DNA of 64,000 nt from Streptomyces sp. B1I3 (lineage in GTDB: Bacteria; Actinomycetota; Actinomycetes; Streptomycetales; Streptomycetaceae): the NCBI RefSeq assembly GCF_030816615.1, contig NZ_JAUSYD010000001.1:3990501-4054500 (forward strand). Direction: 5' to 3'. Under the pieces are notes generated by a model. That model did no database searches. It was not told where the DNA came from and saw only the letters and a program-made list of their open reading frames with translations. Below, one piece after another: positions 51,000 through 59,052 of the stretch (its first letter is position 1; every line of letters starts with the position of its first letter). A program made the translations under genes and the position numbers.

Positions 51000-51367
51000 C
51001 GCGCGCCCCCTCCCAGCAGCCGCTCCAGAGCGGCATCCAGGTCTCGGGCCAGCTGTGCATGATCGGCGTCACCCGATCCGGGCAGCGCTCGTACGACAAC
51101 AAGGCTACCGGCGGGCAGCTGAGCGAGCCGCTCGCGGACCAGGTGGCGAAGCCTTCGCTTCACCGCGGTCCGCACGACTGCTCCACCCACTGCTTTGCTG
51201 ACGACGAAACCCGCACGCGGCGGGGGAGCACTCTCCCCAGTCACGTGCGGGTCCGTGGCACCGCTGCGTAGATGTACGACGAGAAGCGGACGTCCGGCCC
51301 GACGCCCACGCCGTACTGCGGTCGCGAAGTCCTCGCGCCGCCTCAGCCGATTCTCGGTAGGCAGCAC
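50996..51367 (-). CDS. rnpA: RnpA, protein component of ribonuclease P
   Basis: 123 residues from GTG 51367. RLRRREDFATAVRRGRRAGR is the start of the family; the RNR-type segment reads GGAVVRTAVKRRLRHLVRER, the form seen in Streptomyces with Thr in place of the second consensus residue. It supports the catalytic RNA in tRNA 5' processing. Between rpmH and yidD in the classic order; overlap with yidD indicates coupling. Confidence 0.95.
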   Translation of the reverse strand: MLPTENRLRRREDFATAVRRGRRAGRPLLVVHLRSGATDPHVTGESAPPPRAGFVVSKAVGGAVVRTAVKRRLRHLVRERLAQLPAGSLVVVRALPGSGDADHAQLARDLDAALERLLGGGAR

Positions 51368-51385
51368 GTCATGACCTGGCCGCGA

Positions 51386-51523
51386 TCAGGCGGAAAGGTT
51401 GGCGCGACCCTTGCCACGGCGGTTCGCGAGAATCGCGCGGCCGGCACGGGTACGCATACGCAGCCGGAAGCCGTGGGTCTTGGCGCGACGACGGTTGTTC
51501 GGCTGGAAGGTGCGCTTGCTCAC
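51386..51523 (-). CDS. rpmH: Ribosomal protein bL34
   Basis: 45 residues, MSKRTFQPNNRRRAKTHGFR followed by LRMRTRAGRAILANRRGKGR and ANLSA. GTG start at 51523, TGA at 51388-51386. First gene of the leftward rpmH-rnpA-yidD-yidC-jag operon, divergent from dnaA. Very basic, as expected for L34. Confidence 0.97.
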   Translation of the reverse strand: MSKRTFQPNNRRRAKTHGFRLRMRTRAGRAILANRRGKGRANLSA

Positions 51524-51755
51524 TCGGGGGCTCCAGAAATGATTCGTGTGTTGGCGGGACATCGCCTGGCTGTCACCGTGCGCCCACGAGGAACTCGCGT
51601 AAACGCCTTAGTGCACCGCTTCACAATCACAGATCGTGATCTTTGCCCATCGGAGGCAGGCGGCAGCAGCCATCGACAACTCGACCTGGCCACGGTACGC
51701 GCGGCTGCGCCGTCGGGTCAAACCCGCTCCGCGCCACCCCCTGCTGTACACAGCC

Positions 51756-51764
51756 TGTGGACAA
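51756..51764 (-). promoter_or_regulatory. DnaA box in the dnaA promoter region
   Basis: TGTGGACAA is the perfect minus-strand TTGTCCACA box, 141 bases before the dnaA start in the 381-base rpmH-dnaA gap. DnaA boxes in this promoter are known to mediate autoregulation in Streptomyces. Nothing else is evident in this gap apart from the two divergent promoters. Confidence 0.75.
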
Positions 51765-51904
51765 CGACTTGAACCGTGCGGGTCGGCCTGACTACCGTGG
51801 CTGAACTCCGGTTCTTTTCCTTCCCCCCTGCCGGGCCTCACCCGACCCGACCCATCCCGTCCCGAGAACCACACATTCGTGGGACATGCGAGAGAGCGTG
51901 CCTT

Positions 51905-53683
51905 GTGGCTGACGTACCTGCCGATCTTGCCGCAGTGTGGCCACGCGTGCTGGACCAACTCCTCGGGGAGGGTCAGCAGGGCATCGAGCCGAAGGACAAG
52001 CAGTGGATCGAGCGCTGCCAGCCGCTGGCCCTCGTCGCCGACACCGCGCTGCTGGCCGTACCGAACGAGTGGGGCAAGCGGGTGCTGGAGGGCCGGCTCG
52101 CGCCGCTCATCAGCGAGACGCTCACCCGTGAGTGCGGGCGCCCGATCCGGATCGCGATCACGGTCGACGACTCGGCGGGCGAGCCTCCGGGCCCGCCCGC
52201 ACCCCCCATGCACCCGCCGCACCAGGGCCAGCAGTCCCACCGCTACCAGGGACCGCAGCGGGACGAGCCCTCGCACAACGACGGGTACGACGGTTACGGT
52301 CACCGGCCGGCCGACGACGGCATGCCGACGGCCCGCCCCGCCTACCCGGACTACCAGCAGCAGCGACCCGAGCCCGGGGCCTGGCCCCGCGCCCAGGAGG
52401 ATCTCTGGCAGCCCCGCCACGGCGGGTACCAGGACCGCGATCCGTACGCGAACGTGCGCCCGCAGCAGCCGCAGCACGACTACCGGCCGCAGCCGCCCGA
52501 GCTCCAGGGGTACGACCCGCAGCGGGACGGCCGCGACCGGCACGAGCACCAGGATCAGCAGCCGCAGCACCGCCAGGGCGGCACCGGCAGGCCCGGAGGC
52601 GGCGGCCCCATGGGAACGGGCTCCGCGCCCGCGCCGGGCACCACCGAGCCGCACGCCCGGCTGAATCCGAAGTACCTCTTCGACACCTTCGTCATCGGCG
52701 CGTCCAACCGCTTCGCGCACGCCGCGGCCGTCGCCGTCGCCGAGGCTCCGGCCAAGGCGTACAACCCCCTCTTCATCTACGGGGAGTCAGGGCTCGGCAA
52801 GACGCACCTGCTCCATGCCATCGGGCACTACGCGCGCAGCCTCTATCCGGGCACCCGCGTGCGGTACGTGAGTTCCGAGGAGTTCACCAACGAGTTCATC
52901 AACTCGATCCGCGACGGCAAGGGCGACACCTTCCGCAAGCGTTACCGCGACGTGGACATCCTCCTGGTCGACGACATCCAGTTCCTGGCGAGCAAGGAGT
53001 CGACGCAGGAGGAGTTCTTCCACACCTTCAACACGCTCCACAACGCCAACAAGCAGATCGTTCTCTCCTCGGACCGGCCGCCCAAGCAACTGGTGACGCT
53101 CGAGGACAGGTTGCGCAACCGGTTCGAGTGGGGCCTCACCACCGACGTGCAGCCGCCCGAACTGGAAACGCGTATCGCGATCCTCCGCAAGAAGGCGGTG
53201 CAGGAGCAGCTCAACGCCCCGCCGGAGGTGCTGGAGTTCATCGCCTCGCGGATCTCGCGCAACATCCGCGAGCTGGAGGGAGCGCTCATCCGGGTGACCG
53301 CCTTCGCGAGCCTCAACCGGCAGCCGGTGGATCTCGGCCTCACCGAGATCGTGCTCAAGGACCTGATTCCGGGCGGGGAGGACACGGCTCCCGAGATCAC
53401 CGCGCCGGCCATCATGGCGGCGACCGCCGACTACTTCGGTCTGACGGTGGAGGATCTCTGCGGTTCCTCCCGCAGTCGCGTCCTGGTGACGGCACGACAG
53501 ATCGCGATGTATCTCTGCCGCGAACTGACGGATCTCTCCCTGCCGAAGATCGGGGCCCAGTTCGGCGGCCGCGACCACACCACCGTCATGCACGCCGACC
53601 GGAAGATCCGGGCGCTGATGGCGGAGCGGCGTTCCATCTACAACCAGGTCACCGAGCTCACCAACCGCATCAAGAACGGCTGA
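51905..53683 (+). CDS. dnaA: DnaA, replication initiator
   Basis: 592 residues from GTG 51905 (VADVPADLAAVWPRVLDQLL), the accepted actinobacterial start. Domain I covers about 1-85. Domain II is a long Gln/Pro/Arg/Asp-rich linker (about 90-250). The AAA+ domain has Walker A GESGLGKTHLLHAIG and Walker B ILLVDDIQFL with sensor regions. Domain IV ends with the signature LPKIGAQFGGRDHTTVMHAD that binds DnaA boxes. It assembles at the adjacent oriC. Slightly shorter than S. coelicolor DnaA because domain II varies in length. Confidence 0.97.
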   Translation: MADVPADLAAVWPRVLDQLLGEGQQGIEPKDKQWIERCQPLALVADTALLAVPNEWGKRVLEGRLAPLISETLTRECGRPIRIAITVDDSAGEPPGPPAPPMHPPHQGQQSHRYQGPQRDEPSHNDGYDGYGHRPADDGMPTARPAYPDYQQQRPEPGAWPRAQEDLWQPRHGGYQDRDPYANVRPQQPQHDYRPQPPELQGYDPQRDGRDRHEHQDQQPQHRQGGTGRPGGGGPMGTGSAPAPGTTEPHARLNPKYLFDTFVIGASNRFAHAAAVAVAEAPAKAYNPLFIYGESGLGKTHLLHAIGHYARSLYPGTRVRYVSSEEFTNEFINSIRDGKGDTFRKRYRDVDILLVDDIQFLASKESTQEEFFHTFNTLHNANKQIVLSSDRPPKQLVTLEDRLRNRFEWGLTTDVQPPELETRIAILRKKAVQEQLNAPPEVLEFIASRISRNIRELEGALIRVTAFASLNRQPVDLGLTEIVLKDLIPGGEDTAPEITAPAIMAATADYFGLTVEDLCGSSRSRVLVTARQIAMYLCRELTDLSLPKIGAQFGGRDHTTVMHADRKIRALMAERRSIYNQVTELTNRIKNG

Positions 53684-53790
53684 CAGGCTCCGGCACAGGC
53701 CCAGCCCCGCCACCTCGCCCCGCCGCCCCCGGACCGAGGCGCATAGGCGGGGGTCCGGACGGGCCGACAGCCCCGGCACGCGCACCCGGC

Positions 53791-53822
53791 GCCCCGTGAG
53801 GACCCAGAAGTCCTCACGGGGC
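53791..53822 (+). terminator. dnaA terminator
   Basis: Perfect 13-base stem GCCCCGTGAGGAC / GTCCTCACGGGGC with a six-base loop, about 107 bases after dnaA. It separates dnaA transcription from the origin. Confidence 0.85.
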
Positions 53823-53965
53823 GTTTCTGCGTCGCCAGGAGGAGGGCGAAAGCCTCACCGGGAGGCCGCACGGAGGCTTCCGGACGGGCGACAGGCACCT
53901 CTCCGGAGCGGTGGCGGGCCACCCGAGACGTGCCCGGTGTTCGAATACGTGCCGCGAGGGGGCCC

Positions 53966-54480
53966 TTCTCCACAGATGGAGGGGGAATCGGGCGTCCACA
54001 GCCTGGGGACTGCGAAGTTGTCCAGATTGCATCCACAGGGCGCGCTGCCGATACTCCATCAGGCCAGGTCACGCCCCTGGGGATTTGTGGCCAACGATGA
54101 TCCACAGGCTGTGGACAAATTTTTCATCCACAGGGGCACGCTGGCGTTGTCCACCGGCCGCCCACAGCCAGGGCCGCATTGTCCCCAGCTTCTCCACACC
54201 CCTGTCCACTGTTCGGCAACCCGACACCGCCTTTCACTGCCAAGAGTGAAAGGCGTCACACCAAGGAGCTCGATTGGTCTGTGGGGAACGTGGGTAAAGC
54301 TGGGGACAGCCCTGGGGAGAAGTCACCCCTGCCTGTGCACCGGGTGTGCAGAACTTTCGTGTGTCCACAGAAACGTCTGGTTGTCCACCGGTGCCACCCA
54401 CAGGGTCGGTGGACAAAAAACCGCTGCTGACCTGCGCAGACGACGTTATCCACGGTTTCCACAGGGCCTACTACTACTAC
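53966..54480. other. oriC: oriC, chromosomal replication origin
   Basis: The 1,018-base dnaA-dnaN gap holds no gene. About 17 DnaA-box-like nonamers lie at 53966, 53992, 54018, 54029, 54098, 54110 (minus), 54124, 54147, 54179, 54190, 54202, 54301 (minus), 54361, 54381, 54408 (minus), 54446 and 54455. TGTGGACAA at 54110 is a perfect consensus; most others differ at one or two positions. The dnaA-dnaN location and box number match Streptomyces origins. The left part of the gap (53823-53960) and 54481-54701 have no boxes. Confidence 0.93.
54446..54480. other. Candidate DnaA-trio unwinding element
   Basis: Box TTATCCACG (54446-54454) and box-like GTTTCCACA (54455-54463) are back to back, followed by GGGC (54464-54467) and CTACTACTACTAC (54468-54480). 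On the opposite strand this is four 3'-GAT-5' trios right after a G/C step, the order described for the Bacillus subtilis basal unwinding system. Function here is inferred. Confidence 0.6.
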
Positions 54481-54701
54481 CACTCAGAGTTAGCCAGGAA
54501 TCCGCTTCGAAGTGGGGCCTGTGCACAACTCGAGCCTCGAGCTCCGTGGGCCTCTTGTCGCGACTTGACCCCGAGCAGCAACGAGTGTCGGCGCCGTACG
54601 TCAGACTGGACCCCGGCGGCCTACCCAGCCCAACGGCAGGAAGCCCCGACCAGACGACGAAGGCCAGCAGGGCGAGCGAGCAACAGCAGGAGGCGGTTCC
54701 G

Positions 54702-55832
54702 GTGAAGATCCGGGTGGAGCGCGATGTACTCGCGGAGGCGGTGGCCTGGGTGGCCCGCAGCCTCCCGGCCCGTCCGCCGGCGCCCGTTCTCGCGGGCCTT
54801 CTGCTGAAGGCTGAGGACGGCGCCCTCAGCTTCTCGAGCTTCGACTACGAGGTCTCGGCCAGGGTCTCCGTGGACGCGGAGATCGAGGAGGACGGCACGG
54901 TGCTCGTCTCCGGCCGGCTGCTCGCCGACATCTGCCGCGCCCTGCCCAACCGGCCGGTGGAGATCTCCACCGACGGTGTGCGTGCCACGGTGGTCTGCGG
55001 CTCCTCGCGATTCACACTCCACACACTGCCTGTGGAGGAGTACCCGGCACTTCCGCAGATGCCGACCGCGACCGGCACCGTGCCCGGCGAGGTCTTCGCC
55101 TCCGCTGCCGCGCAGGTCGCCATCGCGGCCGGCCGCGACGACACGCTGCCCGTCCTGACCGGCGTCCGGATCGAGATCGAGGGCGACACCGTCACCCTCG
55201 CGTCGACCGACCGCTACCGCTTTGCGGTGCGTGAGTTCCTGTGGAAGCCGGAGAACCCGGACGCCTCCGCCGTGGCCCTGGTGCCCGCCAAGACCCTCCT
55301 GGACACAGCCAAGGCGCTCACCAGCGGTGACACGGTCACCCTCGCGCTCTCCAGCTCGGGCGCGGGTGAGGGCCTCATCGGCTTCGAGGGCGCGGGCCGG
55401 CGTACGACCACGCGGCTGCTCGAGGGCGACCTGCCGAAGTACCGCACCCTCTTCCCCACCGAGTTCAACTCGGTCGCCGTCATCGAGACCGCGCCGTTCG
55501 TCGAGGCCGTGAAGCGCGTGGCTCTCGTCGCCGAGCGCAACACTCCGGTGCGGCTCAGCTTCGAGCAGGGCGTGCTGATCCTCGAGGCGGGTTCCAGCGA
55601 CGACGCACAGGCTGTGGAGCGTGTCGACGCCGTGCTCGAGGGCGACGACATCTCGATCGCCTTCAACCCGACCTTCCTGCTGGACGGCCTCAGTGCGATC
55701 GACTCCCCGGTCGCCCAGCTCTCCTTCACGACGTCGACCAAGCCGGCCCTGCTCAGCGGCCGTCCGGCTGTCGACGCCGAGGCGGACGACGCCTACAAGT
55801 ACCTGATCATGCCGGTCCGGCTCTCCGGCTGA
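54702..55832 (+). CDS. dnaN: DnaN, DNA polymerase III sliding clamp
   Basis: 376 residues from GTG 54702 with CAGGAGG upstream (MKIRVERDVLAEAVAWVARS when the GTG is read as Met). Three clamp domains are recognisable; RLLADICRALPNRPVEIST, TDRYRFAVREFLWKPENPDA and SFEQGVLILEAGSSDDAQAV occur in order, and the C-terminus KYLIMPVRLSG is the usual end. Ring-shaped clamp that tethers polymerase and repair proteins to DNA. Next to oriC in the standard actinobacterial order; the upstream in-frame extension crosses the origin and is not coding. Confidence 0.97.
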   Translation: MKIRVERDVLAEAVAWVARSLPARPPAPVLAGLLLKAEDGALSFSSFDYEVSARVSVDAEIEEDGTVLVSGRLLADICRALPNRPVEISTDGVRATVVCGSSRFTLHTLPVEEYPALPQMPTATGTVPGEVFASAAAQVAIAAGRDDTLPVLTGVRIEIEGDTVTLASTDRYRFAVREFLWKPENPDASAVALVPAKTLLDTAKALTSGDTVTLALSSSGAGEGLIGFEGAGRRTTTRLLEGDLPKYRTLFPTEFNSVAVIETAPFVEAVKRVALVAERNTPVRLSFEQGVLILEAGSSDDAQAVERVDAVLEGDDISIAFNPTFLLDGLSAIDSPVAQLSFTTSTKPALLSGRPAVDAEADDAYKYLIMPVRLSG

Positions 55833-55864
55833 CCCGGCGGTCGTCCCCTCTGTGCGGCACTTCC

Positions 55865-55898
55865 CGGCGGGCCCGCTCAGCGCGGAGCGGGCCCGCCG
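55865..55898 (+). terminator. dnaN terminator
   Basis: Perfect 14-base stem CGGCGGGCCCGCTC / GAGCGGGCCCGCCG with an AGCGCG loop, 32 bases after the dnaN stop. Confidence 0.85.
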
Positions 55899-55965
55899 TC
55901 CTGCCCCCGGCCGGGCGTAGGCTCGGACCTGGGTACGAATCGGCACAACGCTTAAGGAATCTCTG

Positions 55966-56844
55966 ATGGAGCTCGGTCTCGTCGGACTCGGCAAGATGGG
56001 CGGCAACATGCGCGAGCGCATCCGCCGCGCAGGCCACACCGTCGTCGGTTACGACCGCAACCCGGACGTCGCCGATGTCCACAGCCTCGAAGAGCTTGTG
56101 GGCAAGCTCAAGGGTCCGCGGGTCGTGTGGGTGATGGTCCCGGCCGGTGCCGCGACCCAGTCCACCATCGACGAGCTGGCCGACCTGCTCTCCCCGGGCG
56201 ACGTCGTCGTGGACGGTGGGAACTCCCGCTGGACCGACGACGAGAAGCACGCCGTCGAGCTCGGCCTCAAGGACATCGGCTTCGTCGACTGCGGTGTCTC
56301 CGGTGGTGTCTGGGGCCTGGAGAACGGCTACGCCCTGATGTACGGCGGCACCGAGGAGAACGTCGCGAAGGTCCAGCCGATCTTCGACGCGCTCAAGCCC
56401 GAGGGCGACTTCGGATCCGTCCACGCGGGCAAGGTCGGTGCCGGCCACTTCGCCAAGATGGTCCACAACGGCATCGAGTACGCCATGATGCAGGCCTACG
56501 CCGAGGGCTGGGAGCTGCTGGAGAAGGTCGACTCCGTCACGGACGTGCGCGAGGTCTTCCGCTCCTGGCAGGAGGGCACGGTCATCCGGTCCTGGCTGCT
56601 CGACCTGGCGGTCAACGCGCTGGACGACGACGAGCACCTCGACCAGCTCCGCGGATTCGCCGCCGACTCCGGCGAGGGCCGGTGGACGGTCGAGGCCGCC
56701 ATCGACAACGCGGTCCCGCTGCCGGCGATCACCGCGTCCCTCTTCGCGCGCTTCGCCTCGCGGCAGGACGACTCGCCGCAGATGAAGATGATCGCCGCGC
56801 TGCGCAACCAGTTCGGCGGACACGCGGTCGAGAACAAGAAGTAG
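55966..56844 (+). CDS. gnd: 6-phosphogluconate dehydrogenase, short decarboxylating type
   Basis: 292 residues, the short (YqeC/GndA-like, usually NAD-dependent) class, not the long pentose-phosphate form of about 480. MELGLVGLGKMGGNMRERIR is the dinucleotide site; VVDGGNSRWTDDEKHA and GFVDCGVSGGVWGLENGYAL are family blocks; GHFAKMVHNGIEYAMMQAYA holds the catalytic Lys. Oxidises 6-phosphogluconate to ribulose 5-phosphate. Located between dnaN and recF, as in other Streptomyces, and 52 bases from recF. Confidence 0.92.
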   Translation: MELGLVGLGKMGGNMRERIRRAGHTVVGYDRNPDVADVHSLEELVGKLKGPRVVWVMVPAGAATQSTIDELADLLSPGDVVVDGGNSRWTDDEKHAVELGLKDIGFVDCGVSGGVWGLENGYALMYGGTEENVAKVQPIFDALKPEGDFGSVHAGKVGAGHFAKMVHNGIEYAMMQAYAEGWELLEKVDSVTDVREVFRSWQEGTVIRSWLLDLAVNALDDDEHLDQLRGFAADSGEGRWTVEAAIDNAVPLPAITASLFARFASRQDDSPQMKMIAALRNQFGGHAVENKK

Positions 56845-56896
56845 TACGCAGCACAGCGGCACACAGCGGAGCACGAAGTCGGGAAGGTCGGCGACC

Positions 56897-58027
56897 ATGC
56901 ACGTCACGCATCTCTCGCTGGCCGACTTCCGCTCGTACGCCCGGGTCGAAGTTCCTCTCGACCCGGGCGTCACCGTGTTCGTGGGAGCCAACGGCCAGGG
57001 CAAGACCAACCTCGTCGAGGCGGTCGGATATCTGGCGACCCTCGGCAGCCACCGGGTGTCGTCCGACGCCCCCCTGGTACGGATGGGCGCGGAGCGTGCC
57101 GTCGTGCGGGCCGCGGTCACCCAGGGCGAGCGCTCGCAGCTGATCGAGCTGGAGCTCAACCCCGGTCGTGCCAATCGGGCCCGGATCAACAGGTCGTCGC
57201 AGGTGCGGCCCCGGGACGTCCTGGGCATAGTCCGGACCGTGCTGTTCGCCCCGGAGGACCTGGCCCTGGTGAAGGGCGACCCGGGCGAGCGGCGGCGATT
57301 CCTGGACGAGATGATCACCGCGCGCTCCCCGCGCATGGCCGGTGTCCGGTCCGACTACGACCGGGTGCTGAAGCAGCGCAACACCCTCCTGAAGTCCGCG
57401 GCGATGGCCCGCAGGCACGGCGGCCGGTCGATGGATCTCTCCACGCTCGACGTATGGGACCAGCATCTGGGCCGGGTGGGGGCGGAGCTGCTGGCGCAGC
57501 GCCTCGATCTCATCGCGACCCTGCAGCCGCTGGCCGACAAGGCCTACGCGGACGTCGCCCCTGGAGGCGGCCCGGTGACGCTCGAGTACCGAAGCTCGAT
57601 CGGTGCCGGGGTGGAGCCGGCCCGGACCCGCGAGGAGTTGTACGAGCAGGTCATGGCAGCACTCGCGGAGGCCCGCAAACAGGAGATCGAGCGGGGCGTC
57701 ACGCTCGTCGGCCCGCACCGTGACGACCTGGTGCTCGGGCTGCGGGGGATGCCGGCCAAGGGGTACGCGAGTCACGGCGAGTCTTGGTCGTACGCGTTGG
57801 CGCTGCGCCTGGCCTCCTACGATCTGCTGCGCGGCGAAGGCAACGAGCCGGTGCTCGTGCTGGACGACGTCTTCGCCGAGCTGGACGTGCGCCGACGTGA
57901 GCGGCTGGCCGAGCTCGTGGCGCCGGGTGAGCAGGTACTGGTGACCGCCGCGGTCGACGACGACGTCCCGGGCATCCTGGCGGGGGCCAGGTACACGGTC
58001 TCCGCGGGTGGGGTGGAGCGGCTGTGA
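56897..58027 (+). CDS. recF: RecF, recombination and gap-repair protein
   Basis: 376 residues. Walker A is VFVGANGQGKTNLVEAVGYL; the ABC signature region lies near GHAVENKK-downstream helices and the C-terminal Walker B is EPVLVLDDVFAELDVRRRER. SMC-like ATPase that loads RecA at gaps with RecO and RecR. ATG 56897 follows gnd after 52 bases, and the stop overlaps the next GTG (GTGA), so recF and the DciA-like gene are coupled. Confidence 0.95.
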   Translation: MHVTHLSLADFRSYARVEVPLDPGVTVFVGANGQGKTNLVEAVGYLATLGSHRVSSDAPLVRMGAERAVVRAAVTQGERSQLIELELNPGRANRARINRSSQVRPRDVLGIVRTVLFAPEDLALVKGDPGERRRFLDEMITARSPRMAGVRSDYDRVLKQRNTLLKSAAMARRHGGRSMDLSTLDVWDQHLGRVGAELLAQRLDLIATLQPLADKAYADVAPGGGPVTLEYRSSIGAGVEPARTREELYEQVMAALAEARKQEIERGVTLVGPHRDDLVLGLRGMPAKGYASHGESWSYALALRLASYDLLRGEGNEPVLVLDDVFAELDVRRRERLAELVAPGEQVLVTAAVDDDVPGILAGARYTVSAGGVERL

Positions 58028-58590
58028 GCGGTGCGGGTGACAGCCAGGGAGCGGCCCCGGACCCTGCCGGGGCTCCGCAGCCCGAGGTGTCGGGCGTCGA
58101 TCTGGCCCGGGTGGCGTTGCGCGCCGCGAAGGAACAGGCCCGTGCGCGGGGCGCGGCGGCCCAGCAGAAGAAGCAGGCCAGGCGGGGTGGTGGACTGCGC
58201 TCAGGGGCGCGGTCCGACGGCCGTGACCCGTTGCCTCTCGGATCGGCTATCAACCGGCTGATCACCGAGCGCGGCTGGGAGACCCCGGCGGCGGTGGGTG
58301 GTGTGATGGGCCGCTGGCCGCAGATCGTCGGAGACGACCTGGCCAATCACTGTGTGCCTCTGCGTTACGACGAGGATCCGGACCAGCGGGTGCTGACGGT
58401 GCAGTGCGACTCGACGGCGTGGGCGACGCAGCTGCGTCTGCTGGCACCGCAGCTGGTGGCCCGGCTGAACGCGGACCTGGGCCAGGGCACCGTACGGATG
58501 ATCAAGGTGCTGGGTCCGGGAGGGCCTCAGCAGAGATTCGGCCCTCTGCGGGCGCCCGGGAGCAAGGGCCCCGGAGACACCTACGGCTGA
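58024..58590 (+). CDS. DciA-like protein (DUF721), probable DnaB loader
   Basis: 188 residues. A basic Ala/Arg/Gln-rich N-terminus (about 1-75) precedes the DUF721 domain: INRLITERGWETPAAVGGVM, RWPQIVGDDLANHCVPLRYD, VQCDSTAWATQLRLLAPQLV and ADLGQGTVRMIKVLGPGG. DciA is the ancestral helicase loader of bacteria without DnaC; the mycobacterial equivalent, Rv0004, occupies this same recF-gyrB position. GTG 58024 overlaps the recF stop. DnaB is encoded 40 kb to the left. Confidence 0.9.
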   Translation: MSGAGDSQGAAPDPAGAPQPEVSGVDLARVALRAAKEQARARGAAAQQKKQARRGGGLRSGARSDGRDPLPLGSAINRLITERGWETPAAVGGVMGRWPQIVGDDLANHCVPLRYDEDPDQRVLTVQCDSTAWATQLRLLAPQLVARLNADLGQGTVRMIKVLGPGGPQQRFGPLRAPGSKGPGDTYG

Positions 58591-58634
58591 GGGAGCGGGG
58601 GCGCTCCGGCCCCGCCGGCCTCTCGACCCGCCGG

Positions 58635-58668
58635 CCACGCCCCGGTCCGGGGCTCGGCGCCCCGTGGT
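58635..58668 (+). terminator. Possible terminator after the DciA-like gene
   Basis: GCCCCGG/CCGGGGC (58639-58653) plus outer CCACG/CGTGG can fold into a GC-rich hairpin. The 462-base gap to gyrB (58591-59052) otherwise shows only a TAGACT (58941) that could be the -10 of a gyrB promoter. Confidence 0.35.
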
Positions 58669-59052
58669 CCACGATTCCTTCACGAGTGTTCCGTCCCGTT
58701 ATGCCCCGGTCGGAAGACAACCTTCCCTTTCCCTTTTGTGCGGTTCTGTCAGTGAGTGTCCCGAGCGGGTGGGGTGAGGCGTCCCTCACCGTAGCCGGAG
58801 GTTGACAGGTCGAAGCGCACAATGCCCGCGTGAGCCTCTCAGGGCCCCTTCCCGAATATGGGGAGTCGTCAGCCGCTCATTCAGGGCGGCACATGCGGAC
58901 TCAGGTACCGGCAAACCCCCATTCATGTCGGCGCTACCGGTAGACTGATGGGAAATCCCGCCTCCGTGCGGGAGTCGTCGATACAAGCCGAACGACGCAG
59001 CCGCTCCCGTCTGCCCGGAGAACGGCCTGTGCTGTGCCAGAAAGGGCGCTTC

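Noticed and set aside
48844..51102. A 752-codon open frame spanning jag, yidC and yidD
   Set aside because: Only the last 169 codons are jag; the rest lies out of frame over yidC and yidD, which have convincing products of their own.
53796..54701. In-frame extension of dnaN across the origin
   Set aside because: It crosses the DnaA boxes and has no protein-like sequence; the GTG at 54702 has a strong ribosome binding site and matches the family start.
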